A DNA stretch of 64,000 nt from Zobellia roscoffensis (GCF_015330165.1 NZ_JADDXT010000002.1:4549933-4613932); one strand, 5' to 3'; counted from the first letter of the stretch, positions 8,527-16,626 are shown. The notes: generated by a model not told the origin, from the sequence alone. Made by a program: numbers and translations.

Positions 8527-9909
8527 ATGAATAGAAATTTACTCTATCTTTTTTTTCTTTTTCTAGGAAGTTGTGCTGCAGAAAAAAATTCTTCCACTGT
8601 TTTTTTTGCTGGTGAAATTGTTAACCCTACAAGCAATCATATTGTATTATTAAAAGGGGATGTAGTTATAGATTCCGCAGAATTAGACGAAGACAATCGT
8701 TTTTCTTTTTCACTAGACTCTATTTCCGAAGGTCTTTACCATTTTAATCATGATCCGGAATTACAGTATGTATATCTTGAAAAAGGGGATAGTCTGGTAG
8801 TTCGCTTGAACACCTCGGATTTTGATGAATCATTAGTTTTTTCTGGAGATGGAGAGGAACTCAATAATTTTCTTTTAGAAGTTTTCTTAGCTCATGAGGA
8901 AGAATCAAATTCGGTTCGTGCTATGTACAGAATGAACCCTATTGATTTTGAAAGAAACATTGATTCTCTAAAAAAAATAAAACTAGATGAACTGGACGAG
9001 ATTAAAAGCGAAGGTAAGCTTTCTAAAAAAGAGCAAAAAATTGCCAGTGCCAGCGTAAACTACAACTACAACACGTACAAAGAAGAATACCCTTTTAAAC
9101 ATAAAAGGCTTACAGGAGAAAAAATAATAGACAAATTACCCGTTAATTTTTACGACTACAGAAAAGATTTAATTTTTAATGATAAGGATTTAACCTACTT
9201 AAGGCCTTATTACAACTTTATGATCAACCATGTTGGTAATATGTCTTTCATGACCTGTTCGCATGCATGTAGCATTAAGAATAACGTTGTTAAGAACCAG
9301 CTTCATTTTAACAAACACAAACTTCACATTATAGATAGCCTTGTGCAAGAGAAAGAGCTAAAAGACAACCTTTTTAGATATGTAGCTTTTGATTATTTAT
9401 TGAAAGTCCATGACTCCGAAGAAAATAATGAAGAGTTTATTAGCGGTTTTAGAGAGCTAAGCCATAATAATAGGCACATGAATGAAATTGATGCCTTGTA
9501 CGAAGGCATTAAAAACATTCAGCCTAAGAAAGAAATACCCAACGTATCTGTTACAAATGCCAATGGCGATACTCTAACCATGAAGCAAATTGCAGCCAAG
9601 AACAATAAGACAGTTTTCTATTTTTGGTCAGCTACGGATAGAATGCATTTTGATAATATCAATAGAAGAATTGAACAACTATCTGCAAAAAAACCTGAGT
9701 ACTCTTACATAGGCATAAATATTAAAACCAATGAATCTAATTGGAAAGCAATGATGGAAATGTCTGGTATAGATCAAGCAAAACAGTACCGTTCATCTGA
9801 TTTTGAAGAGTTGACAAAGTCACTCATCATTTACCCACTTAATAAATGTATTATTACAGATAACAAGGTAATTGTAGATGCATTTGCTAATGTTTATACA
9901 TCCTTCTAA
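8527..9909 (+). CDS. Thioredoxin-fold lipoprotein without the CxxC motif
   Basis: The 460-residue protein starts with a lipoprotein signal (lipobox LGSC). An N-terminal beta domain (about 20-110, like the DUF4369-type domain before Bacteroidota TlpA proteins) and a helical middle follow. The C-terminal ~130 residues align with the TlpA fold: VSVTNANGDTLTMKQIA, then TVFYFWSATDRMHFDNI. At the redox position, where active members have WCxxC, it reads WSATDRM, so no active-site cysteine is present. It probably has a structural, binding or pseudo-enzyme role. A CxxxC pair occurs in the middle region (SFMTCSHACS) and may form a disulfide. Confidence 0.8.
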   Translation: MNRNLLYLFFLFLGSCAAEKNSSTVFFAGEIVNPTSNHIVLLKGDVVIDSAELDEDNRFSFSLDSISEGLYHFNHDPELQYVYLEKGDSLVVRLNTSDFDESLVFSGDGEELNNFLLEVFLAHEEESNSVRAMYRMNPIDFERNIDSLKKIKLDELDEIKSEGKLSKKEQKIASASVNYNYNTYKEEYPFKHKRLTGEKIIDKLPVNFYDYRKDLIFNDKDLTYLRPYYNFMINHVGNMSFMTCSHACSIKNNVVKNQLHFNKHKLHIIDSLVQEKELKDNLFRYVAFDYLLKVHDSEENNEEFISGFRELSHNNRHMNEIDALYEGIKNIQPKKEIPNVSVTNANGDTLTMKQIAAKNNKTVFYFWSATDRMHFDNINRRIEQLSAKKPEYSYIGINIKTNESNWKAMMEMSGIDQAKQYRSSDFEELTKSLIIYPLNKCIITDNKVIVDAFANVYTSF

Positions 9910-9940
9910 ACTACTACTTTACAATAATACATAAGAACAA

Positions 9941-9971
9941 AAAAAGGATGCCCAACAGCATCCCTTTTTTT
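9941..9971. terminator. Bidirectional terminator
   Basis: GGATGC/GCATCC stem with a 6-nt loop, flanked by an A-run on the left and a T-run on the right. It sits between the convergent 8527 gene and the transaldolase gene. Confidence 0.75.
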
Positions 9972-10001
9972 ATTTCTACGTAATTGAATTACGATGATAT
10001 A

Positions 10002-10655
10002 TTAATTTCCTTTAGCGTAATCAGCTAAGAACTTCTCTAAACCACTATCAGTTAATGGGTGCTTTAGAAGACCTGTAATAGAAGACAACCCACTGGTCAT
10101 AACATCTGCGCCAACTTTAGCACAATCAATAACGTGCATGGTGTGTCGGATAGAAGCAGCCAAAATCTGAGTTTCAAACGCATAGTTATCATAGATATGT
10201 CTGATTTCCGCAATTAGGTTAAGACCGTCTGTAGAAATATCATCCAACCTTCCAATAAATGGAGAAACATAAGTTGCTCCAGCTTTAGCCGCCAACAAAG
10301 CTTGTCCTGCTGAGAAAACTAACGTACAGTTGGTTTTGATACCTTTATCGGAAAAATATTTTAATGCCTTTACACCGTCTTTGATCATTGGTATTTTCAC
10401 AACAATCTGATCGTGAAGCTCAGCTAATTCCTCACCTTCTTTTACCATTTCATCAAAAGTAGTGGCAATAACTTCAGCAGAAACATCACCATCAACAATA
10501 TTGCAGATGTCTACATAATGTTTCAATATATTATTTCGTCCTGAAATACCTTCTTTGGCCATTAAAGACGGGTTTGTTGTTACACCGTCAAGAACACCAA
10601 GTTCTTGTGCTTCCCGTATCTGATCCAAATTGGCTGTGTCTATAAAAAATTTCAT
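10002..10655 (-). CDS. Transaldolase / fructose-6-phosphate aldolase family (TalC-like)
   Basis: This is a short-form (217-residue) class I aldolase of the transaldolase type 3B/FSA group, acting in the non-oxidative pentose phosphate pathway. The start MKFFIDTANLDQIREA and the DGVTTNPSLMAKEG segment are characteristic. The Schiff-base Lys is expected in the VVKIPM strand. The conserved CTLVFSAGQALLAAKAGA and SPFIGRLDDI segments are present. Transaldolase activity is the commoner assignment for such proteins; FSA activity cannot be decided from sequence. It follows the SDR gene on the same strand, with a small hairpin between. Confidence 0.92.
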   Translation of the reverse strand: MKFFIDTANLDQIREAQELGVLDGVTTNPSLMAKEGISGRNNILKHYVDICNIVDGDVSAEVIATTFDEMVKEGEELAELHDQIVVKIPMIKDGVKALKYFSDKGIKTNCTLVFSAGQALLAAKAGATYVSPFIGRLDDISTDGLNLIAEIRHIYDNYAFETQILAASIRHTMHVIDCAKVGADVMTSGLSSITGLLKHPLTDSGLEKFLADYAKGN

Positions 10656-10699
10656 TTTCTAGAGTTTATTAGGTTTAATATTAGATAATTACTACACTT

Positions 10700-10720
10700 T
10701 TTGGAATCATATATTCCAAA
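10700..10720. repeat. Hairpin after the SDR gene
   Basis: TTTGGAAT-CATAT-ATTCCAAA is an 8-bp perfect inverted repeat about 9 bp past the SDR stop. It could be a weak terminator, an mRNA-stabilising hairpin or a binding site upstream of the transaldolase gene. There is no strong U-tract. Confidence 0.4.
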
Positions 10721-10728
10721 GGACAAAA

Positions 10729-11538
10729 TTACAACTTATAATGGTTTAGCAAGAGTTTCTCGTATACTTTATCTGGTAAAATACACTTTAAGACAATGGA
10801 GAATTTTTGCAATGGAGAACCAACCTTGTAATGCACCTTAGGGTTTGAGCTTTCTATTACTTCCAAAACTTTTTTGGCTACTGCAATTGGATCTTCCCCG
10901 TTTGACACATCATCGTTCATCATCTTTAAGGTGTTGCCATAAGGTTCTTTGTAAGGAGAACTCTCTAAAACAGGTGAATGATACCGCCCAGAAGCAATGT
11001 TTGTAGCAAAATCTCCTGGAGCAATAGTCGCAATTTTCACACCAAATTCTTTAGTTTCCATGCGTAAAGCTTCAGTAAGAATGGTAAGTGCTCCTTTTGT
11101 AGCCGAATAGATCCCGCGATACGGCAAGCCCATATAACCTGCTATTGAACTTATATTTATAACGACTCCCCCATTTTGCCTCCTCATTTGCGGCAATACA
11201 GCTTGCACTACTCTTAATGGGCCGTATAAATTAGTGTCAAAAGCTTTCTGAACCTCTTCTGTAGGTGTCTCTTCAATGGGGCCGGTAATTCCTACTCCCG
11301 CATTATTTACCAATACATCTAGCTTACCTTCTTTTACTATAATTTTATTTACGGCAGAAACAATACTCTCGTTATCAGAAACATCTAGTTGAAGTAATTC
11401 AAAAACTTCAAAATCTTGATGTTTAGCCAAACTTCTTGTGGTTCCATAAACCTTAAACCCTTTTGATTTTAAATATAAACCTATAGATTTTCCTATTCCG
11501 GAAGAACCACCTGTAATCAACACTACTTTTTGCTCCAT
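10729..11538 (-). CDS. Short-chain dehydrogenase/reductase (SDR)
   Basis: Classical NAD(P)-dependent SDR of 269 residues. It shows the cofactor-binding ITGGSSGIGKS motif at the N-terminus, the NNAGVGITGP motif, catalytic Ser in VINISSIAGYMG and the catalytic YSATK motif (Y-x3-K). The C-terminal ~60 residues are helical and resemble enzymes acting on lipid-like or steroid-like substrates, but the substrate cannot be read from sequence. It is alone with the downstream transaldolase gene and lies next to the SRP RNA gene. Confidence 0.9.
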   Translation of the reverse strand: MEQKVVLITGGSSGIGKSIGLYLKSKGFKVYGTTRSLAKHQDFEVFELLQLDVSDNESIVSAVNKIIVKEGKLDVLVNNAGVGITGPIEETPTEEVQKAFDTNLYGPLRVVQAVLPQMRRQNGGVVINISSIAGYMGLPYRGIYSATKGALTILTEALRMETKEFGVKIATIAPGDFATNIASGRYHSPVLESSPYKEPYGNTLKMMNDDVSNGEDPIAVAKKVLEVIESSNPKVHYKVGSPLQKFSIVLKCILPDKVYEKLLLNHYKL

Positions 11539-11657
11539 AATTGCTGCAAAATAACAATAATTATAGTGTATTTCGGCAAGAATTTAAAGGATGTAAACGA
11601 GTTGAGGTGAATTTGTTATAATGACCCTGTTTTTAGTAGAATTTAGGTCATAAAAAA

Positions 11658-11755
11658 TCGGCAAGCTACCTACATCGCACCGCTACAACCATATACCCTT
11701 GCTGCGTTCCCACCCTGGGGGATTCTACAGGAGCTGGTCGTGTAGGACTTGCCGA
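11658..11755 (-). ncRNA. ffs: Signal recognition particle RNA (4.5S, small bacterial type)
   Basis: The minus strand contains the diagnostic SRP domain IV core: CAGGGTGGGAACGCAGCAAG, with the GGAA-type tetraloop region and the asymmetric A-rich internal loop that binds Ffh. The ends pair (CGGCAAG with CTTGCCG, 11659-11665 and 11748-11754), giving a ~98-nt hairpin without an Alu domain, as expected for small bacterial SRP RNA. It works with Ffh and FtsY in co-translational targeting to the inner membrane. A consensus promoter lies 4 bp upstream of the 5' end, supporting the boundary. Confidence 0.93.
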
Positions 11756-11758
11756 CTG

Positions 11759-11788
11759 CAAATATACAACCTTTTGTTTCTTTCACAA
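11759..11788 (-). promoter_or_regulatory. Consensus promoter of the SRP RNA gene
   Basis: On the minus strand: TTG (11788-11786), a 19-bp spacer, TATATTTG (11766-11759). This is a full match to the Bacteroidota TTG-N19-TAnnTTTG promoter, and the predicted start falls at the mature RNA 5' end near 11755. Confidence 0.8.
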
Positions 11789-11835
11789 TTGTTTTACATT
11801 CTAATTTTAATATCAACAAATTGTTTTGAGTTCGT

Positions 11836-11843
11836 TATTTTTG
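11836..11843 (+). promoter_or_regulatory. -7 promoter element TATTTTTG
   Basis: Exact TAnnTTTG match 49 bp before the glutaminyl cyclase ATG at 11893. Confidence 0.5.
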
Positions 11844-11892
11844 TACATCTAAAAACACCTGTAAATCAGGCATAACCAAATTTAATTTTATA

Positions 11893-12945
11893 ATGACAAT
11901 TTTAAAGTTTTTCCCAGTCTGTCTTTTTTTAATGCTTTTTATGGCCTGTGGAGGTGACAATACGCCTTCTTCGCTATTCGAAATTCAATTACAAGGAAAC
12001 AGTAAAAGCTTTCAGCAAAACCAGAATATTTCAGTTTCCCTAAAAAATAAAAAAGACAAAACAATTGAAAGTGTAACCTATAGCATTGATGGTAAGGAAG
12101 TTCCCGTTAACGACGGCAAAATTGCACTGAATATGCCGCACTTAGGCGATAAAACGCTTAAAGCTACCGTTGCATATGAAGATACTTCTGCAGAAATTGT
12201 CACACACTTAAAGTTACTGGCTCCGAATGCCCCTGAAATTTACACTTATGAAATAATTAAAGAATACCCTCATGACAATAAGGCCTATACGCAAGGTCTA
12301 GAATTTTATAAGGATACACTTTATGAAAGTACAGGAAAAAAAGGAAGGTCTTCATTAAGAAAAGTAGATTTTAAGACGGGTGAGGTCTTGCAGCAAGTAG
12401 ATTTAGACAAAACATACTTTGGAGAAGGCATCACCATTTTAAATAGCAAAATTTATATGCTTACTTGGCGCAGTGGTCTTGGCTTTATCTATGACTTAAA
12501 GACCCTGGATAAAATTGATAATTTCCAATTTGGAGATAGTAAAGAAGGTTGGGGACTAACCAACGACGGTAAAAAGTTGTTTAAAAGCGATGGTACAGAA
12601 AAAATATGGTTTTTAAATCCAGAAACTTTAGTGGAAGAAGGCCATATTGAAACTGTGACCAACAAATCTATTAACGATAGTGCAAACGAACTGGAGTATG
12701 TTAACGGCAAAATCTACGCCAACGTCTATCAAAAACCTAGCGTTATGATTATTGACGCAAAAAGTGGTGCAATAGAAGGTGTTATTAATTTTGGAGGGTT
12801 GAGTGGTAAGGTTACCCACCATGCTACCTGGAGCGACACAGATAATGTTCTAAATGGTATTGCCTACCACCCGGAAAGACAAACGTTTTTTGTTACTGGT
12901 AAAGAATGGGATAAAATGTTTGAGGTAAAAATCCAAAAGAAATAA
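11893..12945 (+). CDS. Glutaminyl-peptide cyclotransferase, lipoprotein
   Basis: This enzyme converts N-terminal Gln of exported proteins to pyroglutamate. The 350-residue protein has a lipoprotein signal (lipobox LFMAC, then Gly-Gly-Asp) and a short beta domain (about 25-105). A beta-propeller glutamine cyclotransferase domain of the plant/bacterial type follows (about 115-350). Recognisable segments are YPHDNKAYTQGLEF, FGEGITIL and the C-terminal LNGIAYHPERQTFFVTGK. In Bacteroidota most signal-peptidase-I substrates carry Gln at +1 (the Q-rule), and this is the enzyme expected to cap them. The thioesterase gene starts immediately after its stop, so the two are probably co-transcribed. Confidence 0.93.
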   Translation: MTILKFFPVCLFLMLFMACGGDNTPSSLFEIQLQGNSKSFQQNQNISVSLKNKKDKTIESVTYSIDGKEVPVNDGKIALNMPHLGDKTLKATVAYEDTSAEIVTHLKLLAPNAPEIYTYEIIKEYPHDNKAYTQGLEFYKDTLYESTGKKGRSSLRKVDFKTGEVLQQVDLDKTYFGEGITILNSKIYMLTWRSGLGFIYDLKTLDKIDNFQFGDSKEGWGLTNDGKKLFKSDGTEKIWFLNPETLVEEGHIETVTNKSINDSANELEYVNGKIYANVYQKPSVMIIDAKSGAIEGVINFGGLSGKVTHHATWSDTDNVLNGIAYHPERQTFFVTGKEWDKMFEVKIQKK

Positions 12946-13341
12946 ATGCAGAGTTATCAAAAAACTATTACTGTTCAAAAAGACGACTTAGATGACCTTG
13001 ATCATGTTAACAATGTAAGGTATGTACAGTGGATGCAGGATATCTCTAAAGAGCACTGGGTGACCGTAGCTCCGGAAGAAATGCGCAACGGAATAATTTG
13101 GGTTGTTATGACGCATCATATCACTTACAAAAGTGCAGCTGTACTAGATGATGTCATAGAAATGCGTACCTATATACAAAAAAGCAGAGGTGCTGTGTCC
13201 GTTCGTATTGTTGAAATGCACAATAAGAAAACCAAAGAACTGTTAGTAAAATCTAGTACGGAGTGGTGTCTTTTAAATGCTGAGACCTTAAAACCAACAC
13301 GTATATCACAAGAAATTAAAGATGTATTCCTGAAAATGTAA
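12946..13341 (+). CDS. Acyl-CoA thioesterase, 4HBT hotdog family
   Basis: Single hotdog domain protein of 131 residues, 4-hydroxybenzoyl-CoA thioesterase type. It probably hydrolyses acyl-CoA or acyl-ACP in the cytosol. The active-site region DLDHVNNVRYVQWMQD contains the conserved Asp and the following helix, and the second conserved strand (VLDDVIEMRTYI) is present. Its ATG touches the stop of the glutaminyl cyclase gene, which suggests translational coupling rather than a shared pathway. Substrate unknown. Confidence 0.88.
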   Translation: MQSYQKTITVQKDDLDDLDHVNNVRYVQWMQDISKEHWVTVAPEEMRNGIIWVVMTHHITYKSAAVLDDVIEMRTYIQKSRGAVSVRIVEMHNKKTKELLVKSSTEWCLLNAETLKPTRISQEIKDVFLKM

Positions 13342-13407
13342 ACTTTTTGGAACATGGCGATTTTACAATAGTGCAGGAAAGCATTCTAGACTAAAGCCAA
13401 ATAAATA

Positions 13408-14952
13408 ATGAAGTTATTCCTAACCCTAATAGTATTATTTGCTCTGCTCTGCTCTATTGGCTCTTGCAGAAAAGATTTTGATTATACTACAAGTAATGGG
13501 AATTTAGAGTTTTCTAAAGACACGGTTTTCTTAGATACTGTATTTGCCAATATTGGCAGCAGTACCTACAGCCTAAAAGTGTACAACCGTAGCAAAGACG
13601 ATATATCAATTCCCTTTATAGGCCTAGAACAAGGAGATGAAAGCTCCTATAGGTTAAATGTAGATGGAGCCGCAGGAAAGACTTTTCAAAACATTCCACT
13701 CATGTCCAAGGACAGTCTTTATATTTTCATAGAGACCACTGTAACACTGGAAAATGAAGGCGCGAATCAGCTTTTATATACTGATGTTTTACAATTTGGC
13801 CAAGGTGCTACCAGTCAACAAATTCCACTGGTGACACTGGTGCAAGATGCTATTTTTCTTTATCCAAAAACTGCTTCTGACGGACAGAAAGAAACCGTTG
13901 TTCTTGGGATTGATGCTAACGGAGAGGATATGCTGTCTCCTGGTTTTGAGCTTGAAAACGACCAACTACAGTTCACTAATGAGAAACCCTACGTAATTTA
14001 TGGATTTGCTGTAGTCCCTAAAGAAAAGACATTAAGCATTGATGCAGGTGCAAGAGTTTATTTTCATGAGAATTCAGGAATTCTGGTTCAACCTGAAGCT
14101 CAATTAGCCATAAACGGAACACTAAGTACGGACCAACAACTGCTTGAAAATGAAGTTATTTTTGAGGGAGACCGGCTAGAACCTGAATATGGAGACGTAT
14201 CCGGTCAATGGGAAGGCATCCGAATAGCCTCTGGAAGCGTTGATAATACTATAGAGTATCTGACTTTAAAAAATGCAACAATAGGCATCTTTGCAGAGGG
14301 TGAATCTTCTTTTTCTACACCTACTTTAAACATTAAAAATTCGCAGGTACACAATAGCTCTAAAATTAATCTATGGGGAAAAACAGCAGTTATTTCAGGA
14401 GAAAACCTTGTTTTAGGTAATGCGGGAAGCAGCTCTCTTTATTGTAATTTAGGAGGTAGTTATTCTTTTACACACACTACAATTGCTAATTACTGGACAG
14501 AAAGTTACCGCCCTAGCACAGCTCTTACTATAAATAATTTTGAGCAAACAGAAAATAACGGTTCTATTGGTATAGATTTAATAAAGGCCGATTTTAAAAA
14601 TTGTATTATAGATGGTAACAGTGATTTTGAACTTTCCCATAGTTCCAACGAATTAAATAGGTACAACTTTTTATTCAGTTCTTGTACAATTACGGCAAAC
14701 ACAACCAACCTAACCTCTGAATCAAAAAAACTATATAATTTTGAAGATAGCTCCAAGTACAAGAATAACATATTAAACGAGCCTCTAGAATTTGTAAATA
14801 CTTCTAAAAATGACTTTAGGCTAACTATAACTTCATCGGCTTTAAACATTGGAGATAAAACCTTTACCTTAAATATCTCCAAAGATATTTTAGGAAAAGA
14901 CAGAACAGAGACACCAGACCTAGGTGCTTACGAGTTTTCTAGTACAGATTAA
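13408..14952 (+). CDS. Right-handed beta-helix lipoprotein, unknown function
   Basis: The 514-residue protein begins with a lipoprotein signal (lipobox IGSC, then Arg-Lys-Asp). Residues about 30-150 look like an Ig-like or ASH-like domain (VFLDTVFANIGSSTYSLKVYN segment). Residues about 180-470 have the short repeated strands of a parallel beta-helix (for example IRIASGSVDNTIEYLTLKNA). The end, DILGKDRTETPDLGAYEF, is a common tail in Bacteroidota beta-helix proteins. No polysaccharide-lyase catalytic set was recognised. It is probably surface or periplasmic. It stands alone, 66 bp after the thioesterase gene. Confidence 0.85.
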   Translation: MKLFLTLIVLFALLCSIGSCRKDFDYTTSNGNLEFSKDTVFLDTVFANIGSSTYSLKVYNRSKDDISIPFIGLEQGDESSYRLNVDGAAGKTFQNIPLMSKDSLYIFIETTVTLENEGANQLLYTDVLQFGQGATSQQIPLVTLVQDAIFLYPKTASDGQKETVVLGIDANGEDMLSPGFELENDQLQFTNEKPYVIYGFAVVPKEKTLSIDAGARVYFHENSGILVQPEAQLAINGTLSTDQQLLENEVIFEGDRLEPEYGDVSGQWEGIRIASGSVDNTIEYLTLKNATIGIFAEGESSFSTPTLNIKNSQVHNSSKINLWGKTAVISGENLVLGNAGSSSLYCNLGGSYSFTHTTIANYWTESYRPSTALTINNFEQTENNGSIGIDLIKADFKNCIIDGNSDFELSHSSNELNRYNFLFSSCTITANTTNLTSESKKLYNFEDSSKYKNNILNEPLEFVNTSKNDFRLTITSSALNIGDKTFTLNISKDILGKDRTETPDLGAYEFSSTD

Positions 14953-15239
14953 GAGTTAAATTTTATTTATTACACAATGTAGTGGCCCATACCCTTTATA
15001 AGAAACACTCTTTTCTAATCTAAGAAGAATTTATCATATAGAACCTAGAGAAATACTGTTCAAAAACCGAAAAAAAAGGATTTTTCTTAAAAACACTACA
15101 AAAACAAAATAAAAAGTAGTATTTTTCCTTCAAACGAGCTAATAGCCAACATTTTACGTATAAAAACCCCAATTATTGTGGGGAATATCTTTATACCTAT
15201 GTAACTTACTGTCACTAATTTGCATCAAAATAATGTGTC

Positions 15240-15971
15240 TTGGAATATACTTACACCATAATAGATTCAGATGCGACCTCAAATTTGCAATTACAGCATT
15301 ATTTGGAGGATTATGGTGATTTCACTTGTGCCGGTCTTGCCCAAAATAGTACCGAAGGCACAAATACAATTTTAAAATATTCTCCAGATGTAATTTTTAT
15401 TAACCTTAATGAAAGTGCTTATGAATACTTTCACATGGTTATGGAGCTTCACCAATATTTAAATGAGCTTCCTATTATAATAGGTATATCTAAAAGTAAA
15501 GACTACGCATACGAGGCCATAAAAAATGGATTCTTTGATTATTGGTTAAAACCTTATAATGAGTTTGATATAAGGAAATCGATATTACGCCTCAAAAAGC
15601 AAGTACCCGCCAAAACAGAACCACAAACATTGTGTTTAAAATCATATCGTGATTTTCAATATATAAACACAGATGATATTCTTTACCTACAAGCAGATAA
15701 CAATTCTACGGAATTTGTTATGAAAGACGGGACAATAAATAACGCCTATAAAACGTTAAAGACCTTCGAAAATCAGTTACCAAAAAACTTTGTAAGAATA
15801 CACCAGAGTTACATAGTAAACACGAACTTTATTTCTCGTATTAGTTATGGCAAATCATACTGCACCTTAAAACAGAATAAGATGCAACTACCATTCTCTA
15901 AATCGTACAGAGAAAATATTGACGGGCTCAAGAATTTGTTGTCGAAAAACACAATTTCCTCTCTTAATTAA
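15240..15971 (+). CDS. LytTR-type regulator with a receiver lacking the phospho-acceptor Asp
   Basis: A 243-residue protein with an N-terminal receiver-like domain (1-120) and a C-terminal LytTR DNA-binding domain (about 135-235; the LQADNNSTEFVMKDG and FVRIHQSYIVN segments are typical). The acidic pair is partly kept (D9, D11) and the receiver Lys is in YWLKPY, but the acceptor position reads IFIN55L instead of the usual LD. Asn there cannot be phosphorylated by the normal route. The frame begins at TTG 15240; a stop lies three codons upstream and no other start precedes the domain. No partner kinase is adjacent on this side. Confidence 0.88.
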   Translation: MEYTYTIIDSDATSNLQLQHYLEDYGDFTCAGLAQNSTEGTNTILKYSPDVIFINLNESAYEYFHMVMELHQYLNELPIIIGISKSKDYAYEAIKNGFFDYWLKPYNEFDIRKSILRLKKQVPAKTEPQTLCLKSYRDFQYINTDDILYLQADNNSTEFVMKDGTINNAYKTLKTFENQLPKNFVRIHQSYIVNTNFISRISYGKSYCTLKQNKMQLPFSKSYRENIDGLKNLLSKNTISSLN

Positions 15972-16098
15972 TCCAATACTCTCAAAACCCAGCAGTTTAC
16001 TCATAAAACTGGTTCGTTCACCATTACAATTTTAAAGCTGATTAAATTTATCGTAAACCACACTAGTTTAGCGGTGTAAGAAACAATCAATAACCCCC

Positions 16099-16110
16099 TA
16101 AACTAGTTTA
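16099..16110. repeat. 12-bp palindrome before the repeat-lipoprotein gene
   Basis: TAAACTAGTTTA is a perfect palindrome ending 3 bp before the ATG at 16114. A half-copy (ACTAGTTTA) occurs near 16062. It could be an operator or leader structure; AT-rich chance is possible. Confidence 0.35.
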
Positions 16111-16113
16111 ATT

Positions 16114-16554
16114 ATGAAAAAAGTAGCGACCATTTTAGCATTGATGATTATGTCATTTGGAATAGTCTCATGTGAAACAGAAACGGATTCAGCCTATGAC
16201 GTAAACGTAGACTCTCCAACCGACGGCGACCATGTTGAAATTGACGAACGTGGCTCTTCTACAGATGGTGATGACGTTCCAACAGATACCCGAGATTCTT
16301 CTACCGATGGTGATGATGTTCCAACAGATACCAGAGATTCTTCTACCGATGGTGATGACGTTCCAACAGATACCAGAGACTCTTCTACAGATGGTGATGA
16401 CGTTCCAACGGATACCCGAGATTCTTCTACCGACGGTGATGATGTTCCAACGGATACACGAGACTCTTCTACCGACGGTGATGATGTTCCAACGGATACA
16501 CGAGACTCTTCTACCGATGGTGATGACGTGCCAACCGATACTCGAGATTCTTAA
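16114..16554 (+). CDS. Acidic tandem-repeat lipoprotein
   Basis: The 146-residue protein has a lipoprotein signal (lipobox GIVSC20) followed by acidic residues (ETETDS), a spacer to residue 35, then 14-residue repeats to the end: one degenerate copy (36-49) and seven near-perfect copies of TDGDDVPTDTRDSS. The mature protein is extremely acidic, and the DGDD units resemble calcium-binding Asp-rich loops. No folded domain is visible. The acidic stretch after Cys is compatible with the surface lipoprotein export signals of this phylum. It lies between a LytTR regulator and a sensor kinase. Function unknown; a surface, ion-binding or stress-sensor role is inference. Confidence 0.88.
   Translation: MKKVATILALMIMSFGIVSCETETDSAYDVNVDSPTDGDHVEIDERGSSTDGDDVPTDTRDSSTDGDDVPTDTRDSSTDGDDVPTDTRDSSTDGDDVPTDTRDSSTDGDDVPTDTRDSSTDGDDVPTDTRDSSTDGDDVPTDTRDS
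16219..16551 (+). repeat. 42-bp tandem repeat array, eight units
   Basis: One degenerate unit (16219-16260) is followed by seven units of 42 bp (16261, 16303, 16345, 16387, 16429, 16471, 16513). Units 5 and 6 are identical at DNA level, while the others differ mostly at third codon positions. That means recent duplication on top of older, selected repeats. Because 42 is a multiple of 3, copy-number change keeps the reading frame. Confidence 0.97.
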
Positions 16555-16578
16555 AATAAAATCAAAATAGATTATATT

Positions 16579-16610
16579 AGCCTTAAATTAAGTTTTAAGG
16601 CTTTTTTTTT
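16579..16610 (+). terminator. Terminator or attenuator between repeat lipoprotein and sensor kinase
   Basis: AGCCTTAAA pairs with TTTAAGGCT (9 bp, 16579-16587 and 16594-16602) and is followed by a T-run. The stem is AT-rich, so it may be leaky. Only 16 bp separate it from the kinase ATG, too little for a separate standard promoter. Confidence 0.75.
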
Positions 16611-16626
16611 AACCAGGATTGTCCAT

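Larger units (their letters stand above)
11539..11892. other. Intergenic region holding the SRP RNA gene
   Basis: This 354-bp gap contains the minus-strand SRP RNA gene with its own promoter and the plus-strand -7 element for the glutaminyl cyclase gene. Nothing else was seen between 11539 and 11657. Confidence 0.8.

Noticed and set aside
14505..14882. Frame opposite the beta-helix lipoprotein gene
   Set aside because: Shadow of a well-supported gene; composition looks non-coding.
14953..15239. Intergenic region before the LytTR gene
   Set aside because: Only weak promoter-like matches and an AT-rich partial inverted repeat near 15070; nothing strong enough to list.
16219..16551. Possible CRISPR-like array
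   Set aside because: Units are contiguous with no spacers, encode protein, and no cas genes are present.
16232..16570. Second long frame through the 42-bp repeats
   Set aside because: A repeat length divisible by 3 keeps any frame open across the array; the lipoprotein frame has a signal peptide and codon-level selection.
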